This document shows, piece after piece, positions 58,358 through 64,000 of a stretch of 64,000 nucleotides of DNA. The DNA lies in contig NZ_AP022606.1 of assembly GCF_010728725.1 (NCBI RefSeq), forward strand, positions 1,054,001 through 1,118,000, written 5' to 3'. The translations under genes were made by a program, and so were the position numbers. The DNA is from Mycobacterium branderi (GTDB lineage: Bacteria > Actinomycetota > Actinomycetes > Mycobacteriales > Mycobacteriaceae). Below the pieces are notes generated by a model. The model was not told where the DNA came from. It did not search any database and worked only from the letters and a program-made list of their open reading frames with translations. Position 1 is the first letter of the stretch. Each line of letters opens with the position of its first letter.

Positions 58358-59340
58358 AGAGCGGCATGCCGCGGGCGCGACTGCCGCGCGACTGTGCTGG
58401 GCCAGCGCAGTTGCCCGAGCAGGCCGTCGGGCAGATCGGAGTGACCGTCGAGCCTTTCGGTCGATGTCGGGTCCAACGCCACCAGCGCCGGCCGGTGGTT
58501 ACCGGATTGCGGCGTCAACCCGGATATCGGTGCGCCGCCGGCGGGATGGGCATTGGTGCGGAAGGCGCACGCGACCGCCAGCGTCTGATCGCCCGCCGTG
58601 CCGGAGATTTCGAGCGCGGTCCACGTTTCGCGGGCCGGATACGACCTGATCACCGCGAGGGTGTCGAGCAGCGTCTCGTCCGCCTTGACGCGGTACGCCG
58701 CAACGTAATCGCCGCTTGCCTCCTTGACGCCGCGCCAGGTTTCCCGGGCGGGCCGCGCGAACAACGTCGGGACGTCGTCGGACTCCACCGGCGATGCCGC
58801 CCAGCCGATCTCGCGGAGATGGTCCGCGAGCCGGCGCACCGCAACCTCCGCGGTCTGATGCAAAGGAATGTTCGACGAACGGGCCTGCAGTGCCGCAAGG
58901 TTGTCGGCCGCCGACAGGGTCAGCCCAATCCAGGTGTCCCGCTGGGGCACACCGTTGTCGCCGCCGCTCTCCCGGCTGGTGACCCGGACCGCGGCGGCGC
59001 GGATGCCGTAGCGGTCCAGGTATCGCGCGATCAGCGGCAGCGGCAGCAGGTCCGGCTCGTCCTCGGGCGGGTTGACGATCCGAAGCAACGCGGTCGTGTA
59101 CACGTCGACGCCGGCGCGGGCCAGCGGGGCGCGCATGTGGTTACGGCGCAGCATCGCAAGCCGGCGGCGCACCATCGTGGTGAAAAACAGTCCGCGCCAC
59201 CAGGCCAGCACTACCACCACCGTGGCGACCGCGATGCCCAGCACCCACCGCTCACGCGGGGTATGCCACGGATGGGCCATGACTGCGGCCAATACGGCCA
59301 GCAACACCAGGCTGATCCGTCCGGTCAGTGACTGCCTCAC
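58354..59340 (-). CDS. eccE3: ESX-3 component EccE3
   Basis: A 328-residue membrane component of the type VII secretion complex, forming the outer ring of the membrane pore assembly with EccB, EccC and EccD. Two N-terminal helices (about residues 6-24 and 31-50; MRQSLTGRISLVLLAVLAAVMA) precede a soluble domain with DTWIGLTLSAADNLAALQAR and AETWTALEISGT-type strands. Length is near that of M. tuberculosis EccE3 (331). The GTG at 59340 overlaps the mycP3 stop. It is the last gene of the ESX-3 set and lies in its usual place. Confidence 0.92.
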   Translation of the reverse strand: MRQSLTGRISLVLLAVLAAVMAHPWHTPRERWVLGIAVATVVVVLAWWRGLFFTTMVRRRLAMLRRNHMRAPLARAGVDVYTTALLRIVNPPEDEPDLLPLPLIARYLDRYGIRAAAVRVTSRESGGDNGVPQRDTWIGLTLSAADNLAALQARSSNIPLHQTAEVAVRRLADHLREIGWAASPVESDDVPTLFARPARETWRGVKEASGDYVAAYRVKADETLLDTLAVIRSYPARETWTALEISGTAGDQTLAVACAFRTNAHPAGGAPISGLTPQSGNHRPALVALDPTSTERLDGHSDLPDGLLGQLRWPSTVARQSRPRHAAL

Positions 59341-60722
59341 GAAGTGAGCTCCTTTCGACGGCGCGCCGCGATCGCGGCAGCACCCACGACGGCCAGTGCG
59401 AACGCCGCGGTTCCGATTCCCGCGACGATCAGCGGGGTGTAGTTCTTCGGCGCGGGCTCCGGCGGTGCCGCGATCGGCTTCGTCGGCGCCGCATCGGATT
59501 TGGCGCCGACGGGCAACTGCCACGTCAAGGCCGCGACCGCGTCCACGCTGCCGGCGCCCACCACATTGGACGGCGCCCGGGCGCCGTTGTGCGCGGTTGC
59601 GGTGAGACGGCGGATCACCTGCTCGGCACTCAACTCGGGATACTTGCTGCGGACCAGGGCCGCCACCCCCGCCACATACCCGGCCGCATAACTGGTGCCG
59701 CTCAACGGCATCAATTGCTGACGCTGGTTGGGCAGGCCGTTGGCCAGGCCGCCGTCGTCGCGGTTGCTCACCGACACGATGTCCTGGCCCGGCGCCGCGA
59801 TGCCGACCCACGGGCCCGCCATGGTGAATTTCGACGGCTGGCCATCCGGGGCCAGCGATGCCACCGAGAGCACATAGGGCTGCCACCACGACGGGATCGA
59901 CACCGACGTGACGCCCGCCCAGTTGCGCGGATCGTCGGGCCGGCTCAAATCGGTCAGCGGGTTGGACTCACACGCGGTGCCGCCGGTCATCGACCCGGTC
60001 GGCCCGCTGTTGCCGGCGGCCGCCACGATCACCGCATCCTTGTCGACGGCTGCATACCGGATCGCCGCACCGAGCGCCCCCTGGTCGACGCTGCGGTCGG
60101 CGGGCAGGCACGTGACCGCCGAGACGTCGATGACCCGCGCCCCGAGGTCGGCGGCGTGCACGATGGCCCGGCCCAGCGCCGTGACGTCGAAAGTCACCTG
60201 CGCCAGTGTGGGATCGCCGCCCGGCATGCGGGGCGAGAACTTCGCCGACGCGGTGCGCAACGACAGCAACCGCGCGCCCGGCGCGACTCCGGCAAAGCCG
60301 TCGTCGCCGGGCTGGCCGGCGATGATCCCGGCAACCAGAGTGCCGTGCCCGTCGCAGTCGGTCAGGCCGTCGCTCGATTCCAGATAGTCGCCACCGGGTT
60401 CCACGGTGGGCAGCCGCGGCCCGGGCCGGACCCCGGTGTCCAGGACCGCAACCAACTGACCGTCGCCGCGCGAAATCCGCCACGCCGCGGGCAGATCCAG
60501 CATCTTTTGATTGGGCGTGACGGCGCCGGGATCGCTGCCGGGGATGACGCCGGAGGTGCTGCATTCACCGCGTTGTTCCATCGGCTGCACCGGCCCGGGC
60601 GCACCGTTGGGCGGCGCGGCGCCAGGGTCGACCACCGGCGGGCTGATCGCCGCGGCCGGCGGGCAGCACCACACCGCCGCAACCAGAACCGCGGCGACAC
60701 AAGCGAATCCGGCACGGATCAT
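59337..60722 (-). CDS. mycP3: Mycosin-3 subtilisin-like protease MycP3
   Basis: A 461-residue membrane-anchored serine protease that stabilises the ESX membrane complex. Signal peptide MIRAGFACVAAVLVAAVWCCPPAAA. Catalytic triad: Asp in VAVLDTGVRPGP, His in DCDGHGTLVAGI, Ser in SGTSYAAGYVAGVAALV. A single C-terminal helix (IVAGIGTAAFALAVVGAAAIAA) and a basic tail RRRKEL anchor it. Length equals the M. tuberculosis mycosin (461). It overlaps eccD3 and eccE3 by 4 bp each. Confidence 0.97.
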   Translation of the reverse strand: MIRAGFACVAAVLVAAVWCCPPAAAISPPVVDPGAAPPNGAPGPVQPMEQRGECSTSGVIPGSDPGAVTPNQKMLDLPAAWRISRGDGQLVAVLDTGVRPGPRLPTVEPGGDYLESSDGLTDCDGHGTLVAGIIAGQPGDDGFAGVAPGARLLSLRTASAKFSPRMPGGDPTLAQVTFDVTALGRAIVHAADLGARVIDVSAVTCLPADRSVDQGALGAAIRYAAVDKDAVIVAAAGNSGPTGSMTGGTACESNPLTDLSRPDDPRNWAGVTSVSIPSWWQPYVLSVASLAPDGQPSKFTMAGPWVGIAAPGQDIVSVSNRDDGGLANGLPNQRQQLMPLSGTSYAAGYVAGVAALVRSKYPELSAEQVIRRLTATAHNGARAPSNVVGAGSVDAVAALTWQLPVGAKSDAAPTKPIAAPPEPAPKNYTPLIVAGIGTAAFALAVVGAAAIAARRRKELTS

Positions 60723-62149
60723 CGATTGAGCACCCAGCTGAATATCCCGACCAGATAGGCCATCACCGGGATCAGCGACGCGTCGATGCCCGACGCGACG
60801 AATCCCACCACCCGGCGCAGCGGCAGCGAGTAGCTCTCCGGTTCGGCGATCGGCGGGTTCAGGGCGACCACCACCCACGCCAGCACCAGCACTGCCAGCA
60901 CCAGCACCGCGCACAGCGCCGGAATGTAGCGCGCCGTCGCCGTGTAGATCACGAGCAGCACCACGGTCAGCAGATACGGCTGCGCCAGCAGCCATGCCTT
61001 GCAGGCCGCCGAATCCCAGACCCGGGCCCGCAGCGCCGCCGCGGCCGCGGTCGCCGCAACCACGTACCAGCCCCACACGGCCAGTGTCTCCGGCCGCAAC
61101 GCGATGGCCACCGATCCGAGCACGCTGAGCAGCACCGCACCCGCGATGAAGCCGGTCTGGTGCGCGTCGCTGATGCGAACCCTGCGCGGCAGATCCTCGA
61201 GCACCCGTGCCGACGGGGCCGACGGGGTGGGATCGCCGGGCGCCGGGATGATCGGCAGCGGGAACCGCGCCCACAGCGCGGACAGCTGGGCGGCCTCGAC
61301 GGTGACGAACAGCGCCACCACGATCAGCAGGCAGCCCAGCGTGAGCATCGGCAGCTGCCACAGCGACGCAGCGCCAGCCGCCAGCAATACACCGACCCCG
61401 AGAACTGTTGTGGCGGTGAAGAATCCGATGGCATGCTCGCGTCCCCGACGGGGAAGGATGATGCTGATCAGCGACCATGCCGCAACCCCTGCTGCGGCCA
61501 GCATCACGTGCGCCGGCCCGAAGTCGCCCGGCACCGCCAACGTCAACGCGGCCGCGATCGGTACCAACGCCGCCGCGGACAAGGCGGTACCGGCCCGCGC
61601 CGAACGCGCTGCCAGTCCTGCGATTGCAGTGAGCACCGCGATCACGCCCACCGCGATCAATCCCGCCGGCGCGCCGGTGACCTCACGGTGAGCGACCGCC
61701 AAACCGGTTGCGGCGAGCACCAACCCGATGACCGCGGCGAGCGCGCCGCGCTGAATGTGCGCGATTCCCCACGGCTTCAACCGCGAGGCGGAGAAGATCA
61801 CCGCGGCATCGGCGATGTCCTCCACGATGCCCGGCGCGGCCGGCCCGGGCGGCACCGGTTGCAGCGCGAGCAGATCACCATCCACGACGCCGACGGTGTC
61901 CAGACTGGCGTCCAGGCTGAACGGCGCGCCGCCGATCGGGGCAAGGCTGAGCCGCGCGGGTGTTGCCGTGTCCACGGCTGGCTCGCCGTCGGCGGCGTCG
62001 GACTCACCGTCCAGACCGGTGGGAACCACCAAACGTTGGACCGCGGGCAGGATCTCACGCAGCGGTAGCTCGGCGGGCAGGGCCATCTCGGTCAGCCGGC
62101 TGTCGGCGAGGATGGCCACCCGGACGATCGGCATCACAGCGCTCGACAT
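60719..62149 (-). CDS. eccD3: ESX-3 component EccD3
   Basis: A 476-residue core pore protein of the type VII secretion system. The N-terminal ubiquitin-like domain (MPIVRVAILADSRLTEMALPAELPLREILPAVQRLV) is followed by 11 transmembrane helices with short loops (for example AVIGLVLAATGLAVAH, ALTLAVPGDFGPAHV and AWGWYVVAATAAAAALRARVW). Length is near that of M. tuberculosis EccD3 (472). It lies 51 bp after espG3. Confidence 0.96.
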   Translation of the reverse strand: MSSAVMPIVRVAILADSRLTEMALPAELPLREILPAVQRLVVPTGLDGESDAADGEPAVDTATPARLSLAPIGGAPFSLDASLDTVGVVDGDLLALQPVPPGPAAPGIVEDIADAAVIFSASRLKPWGIAHIQRGALAAVIGLVLAATGLAVAHREVTGAPAGLIAVGVIAVLTAIAGLAARSARAGTALSAAALVPIAAALTLAVPGDFGPAHVMLAAAGVAAWSLISIILPRRGREHAIGFFTATTVLGVGVLLAAGAASLWQLPMLTLGCLLIVVALFVTVEAAQLSALWARFPLPIIPAPGDPTPSAPSARVLEDLPRRVRISDAHQTGFIAGAVLLSVLGSVAIALRPETLAVWGWYVVAATAAAAALRARVWDSAACKAWLLAQPYLLTVVLLVIYTATARYIPALCAVLVLAVLVLAWVVVALNPPIAEPESYSLPLRRVVGFVASGIDASLIPVMAYLVGIFSWVLNR

Positions 62150-62200
62150 CAGCGGATCCTCAGAATTTGGCGGGACATGGATTCTCTTTCTCTGTGCTGT

Positions 62201-63061
62201 TTACGACGACTGGACGCTGAAGTCTCTGGACAACCGCTTGCCCGGGAACCATTGACCGTCGGGCAAGGTTGTGGTGAGTTGTTCGACCGCCATGGCGATC
62301 GCGAACGGTGTGCCGGGGCGAAACGTCGAGATCCATTCACCGTCGAAGGCGCGCGACGGGCTGACCAGCACCCGGCCCGCTGTGGTGTCGACAATGCTCA
62401 TCCCGACTTCGGTGGTGGCGTGCTGGCCGTCGTGGCGGCAGCCCGCGACGATCTCGACGTAGCTGCGCGGGCCGGTGAACACCGATTCGACCACGGGCCG
62501 CGCCGACTCCGGAATGCCCAGGTATTCAAGGACTTCGGCCAGCGGCGCGCCGTTACGCAGCCGCTCGTCGGCCCTGGCGCCCACCCGGGCGGGCATGCTG
62601 AACTCGTCGAACCGGGCCGGCGGGCGGTGCGCCAACCCGACTCCGAGCACGGGCACCAGCGCCCGCGCGTCGTCGATTTCCATCGACGTGAACGTCACCA
62701 GCTGCGCGTTGCGCAGCGCGACAACGGTTTGGTCGCCGCGCCGCGCAACGATGCCGCGCAGCATCTCGCCAGGCCCGGAGTCGTTGGCGGGTCCCACGTA
62801 GCGCAGGTCCAGCCACCGCTCCGGGAAACACACCACCCGGATCCAGTCGGCCACCGCCGGGTTGACTGCGCCGTCGGCGGACAGCAGACCCATCTGGGCC
62901 AGTTCGCTCGTCTGCCGCTCGACGAATGCGCCGCGTTCGCCGGCGTCGGTGTAGGGCGTGGTGATCGCCAAGACCCACGGGAATGTCCCCGCGCCAACGG
63001 TTTCGGCGATGAACCACGCCTGCTCGACGGTCAGCTCGACGGCATTAGGCTCGTTGCCCAT
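62201..63061 (-). CDS. espG3: ESX-3 specific chaperone EspG3
   Basis: A 286-residue cytosolic chaperone that binds PE-PPE substrates of ESX-3. Family segments are [28 protein letters not shown] at the N-terminus and [48 protein letters not shown] in the second half. The end [19 protein letters not shown] sequence closes the EspG fold. The size is close to the M. tuberculosis protein (295). It starts 17 bp after esxH. Confidence 0.95.
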   Translation of the reverse strand: MGNEPNAVELTVEQAWFIAETVGAGTFPWVLAITTPYTDAGERGAFVERQTSELAQMGLLSADGAVNPAVADWIRVVCFPERWLDLRYVGPANDSGPGEMLRGIVARRGDQTVVALRNAQLVTFTSMEIDDARALVPVLGVGLAHRPPARFDEFSMPARVGARADERLRNGAPLAEVLEYLGIPESARPVVESVFTGPRSYVEIVAGCRHDGQHATTEVGMSIVDTTAGRVLVSPSRAFDGEWISTFRPGTPFAIAMAVEQLTTTLPDGQWFPGKRLSRDFSVQSS

Positions 63062-63078
63062 CTAACCTTCGACTCCGG

Positions 63079-63369
63079 TCAGCCGCCCCATTTGGCGGCT
63101 TCGGCTTGGTCGCGGGCCAGCATCGAGACGGTGTTGGTCTCGTGCGTGCCGGCCATCGCGTGATAGGCGCGCACCAGATCGGCCATCGCCTGATTCCACT
63201 GCGCCTGCCACGCCTGATACGTCATCCCGGTATCGCCCTGCCACGCCGCCGACAACGCCGCCTGCTCGGACGCGATATCCGCCCCCAGGCCCTGCATCGT
63301 GGCCGCATAGGAGGCCATGTCCCCGGCATGCACCAGCATCGCCGGGTAGTTGTACATAATCTGCGACAT
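63079..63369 (-). CDS. esxH: ESX-3 secreted protein EsxH
   Basis: A 96-residue WXG100 protein (TB10.4 type) secreted as a heterodimer with EsxG and needed for iron and zinc acquisition and host ESCRT interference. [29 protein letters not shown] opens the first helix, W-Q-G in [13 protein letters not shown] is the turn motif, and the end is AAKWGG. Length is that of M. tuberculosis EsxH (96). Its start overlaps the esxG stop by one base. Confidence 0.98.
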   Translation of the reverse strand: MSQIMYNYPAMLVHAGDMASYAATMQGLGADIASEQAALSAAWQGDTGMTYQAWQAQWNQAMADLVRAYHAMAGTHETNTVSMLARDQAEAAKWGG

Positions 63370-63665
63370 CAGAAACCTCCCGTGTACGTCGACGCGGCCG
63401 CGGCATCGGCGGCCACATAGGTACCCGCCGCATCACCCAAATTGGCCTGCGCGACATCCAGCAGCGCATTCACCTTCGCCGCCACCTCCACAAACCGGGC
63501 ATGCGCGGCCTGAAACGCCGCCGCCGACTCCCCCACATGAAACGCCTGCGCCGACACCGCCTCCTGCTCGGCCTGACCGATCGTCGAGCGCATCAACCCC
63601 GCCTTAGCCGCAAACGCCGACTGCGACGCCACCAACTGCGGAATATGAGCATCCAACATGCTCAT
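63369..63665 (-). CDS. esxG: ESX-3 secreted protein EsxG
   Basis: A 98-residue partner of EsxH ([36 protein letters not shown]). It carries the S-x-G-type variant turn [16 protein letters not shown] instead of WXG and ends [17 protein letters not shown] with a YxxxD secretion signal (YVAAD). The ATG at 63665 has AAAGGA upstream; a GTG one codon earlier is not used. Almost the same length as the M. tuberculosis protein (97). Confidence 0.98.
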   Translation of the reverse strand: MSMLDAHIPQLVASQSAFAAKAGLMRSTIGQAEQEAVSAQAFHVGESAAAFQAAHARFVEVAAKVNALLDVAQANLGDAAGTYVAADAAAASTYTGGF

Positions 63666-63716
63666 CACTCACATCCTTTCCTCATCGACTGTCATCGTGC
63701 GATACGCCGTGCTCTC

Positions 63717-64000
63717 TCAGTTGTGTTCTCCCCCTTCGCCGTTGGTATGGTCAGCCTCCTCTGCCTCCCAGGTGCCGGGCACCATCGGCATCGTCGGGCC
63801 GCCGCCGAATTCGTCACCGGCCAGCGTCGCCAATCCCGACGCCGCGGCGACCGTGTCTTTGCCCACCGTGCCGGCGAACCCCAACCGCCCTGCACCGTTC
63901 CCCGAGGCCATCGTCTGCGGCTCGGCGGGATCGAAATCGGGGTCCATGTCGGCGAATTCGTCGGCGTAGTCGTGCAGCGCCGCCCGGCGGCGGCGTCGTG
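63717..64000 (-). CDS. PPE4: PPE family protein, C-terminal fragment (PPE4 position)
   Basis: Only about 94 C-terminal residues are present; the gene continues past the right edge. The sequence [19 protein letters not shown] is followed by [43 protein letters not shown], the typical tail of the ESX-3-encoded PPE protein. The hallmark N-terminal PPE domain lies outside. It is 51 bp upstream of esxG and on the same strand. PE5 and eccC3, eccB3 and eccA3 should follow beyond the edge. Confidence 0.9.
   Translation of the reverse strand, partial: RRRRRAALHDYADEFADMDPDFDPAEPQTMASGNGAGRLGFAGTVGKDTVAAASGLATLAGDEFGGGPTMPMVPGTWEAEEADHTNGEGGEHN

Overview
The window is a contiguous stretch of a high-G+C Mycobacterium chromosome. 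This is shown by the core of an ESX-3 type VII secretion locus (esxG, esxH, espG3, eccD3, mycP3, eccE3 and the end of a PPE gene), an MmpS/MmpL pair, the arabinogalactan precursor gene rmlA, two L,D-transpeptidase-fold proteins, many GTG starts and many short or overlapping gene junctions. From memory, gene content and strand match the M. tuberculosis interval from Rv0287 (esxG) to Rv0350 (dnaK), read backwards, with several insertions. No species name can be assigned from the sequence alone.

Left part (1-15.6 kb). dnaK runs off the left edge behind two HspR-type HAIR elements, divergent from an AnsP-type amino-acid permease. Then come a TetR gene with a 26-bp palindromic operator and an enoyl-CoA hydratase-like gene, and a TetR/mmpS/mmpL locus whose two upstream regions share a 14-bp operator-like word. 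A divergent pair follows: an F420-type LLM oxidoreductase and a stand-alone flavodiiron-type metallo-beta-lactamase protein. A lipoprotein and a second LLM enzyme lead into three small bitopic proteins with threonine-rich tails and an Hsp70-like protein of the same architecture.

Middle part (15.6-46.5 kb). etfD (membrane ETF dehydrogenase of beta-oxidation) follows a tandem GTTAC-N6-GTAAC element. An unknown membrane protein and the aminotransferase aspC come next. A compact operon, udgA - MDMPI-like - NTF2-like - rmlA - DUF732, makes nucleotide sugars. Three tandem paralogs of a mycobacterial family (ASKHA-like domain, one membrane helix, low-complexity tail) precede dcd, tRNA-Gly(CCC) and a hipBA module. 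Envelope genes follow: an L,D-transpeptidase, a peptide-repeat exported protein, a small exported protein, a zinc-peptidase-like exported protein and a GH16 glucanase, together with an acyl-CoA synthetase. A fourth ASKHA-like paralog and a second Hsp70-like poly-threonine membrane protein sit next to each other near 39-42.6 kb.

Right part (46.5-64 kb). An FHA-ABC transporter of the Rv1747 type is followed by two genes resembling ESX-associated substrates. After these come a toxin-antitoxin-like pair, then an overlapping bluB - sulfatase - Stf0 sulfotransferase cluster, tam, an amidohydrolase/hydrolase pair, and the tail half of ESX-3 on the minus strand, which continues past the right edge.

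The most unusual signal is the repeated architecture of actin/Hsp70-like cytoplasmic domain, one membrane helix and Pro/Thr/Gly-rich outer tail. It occurs in six genes of two families. In one family the nucleotide-binding motifs look intact; in the other they look eroded.
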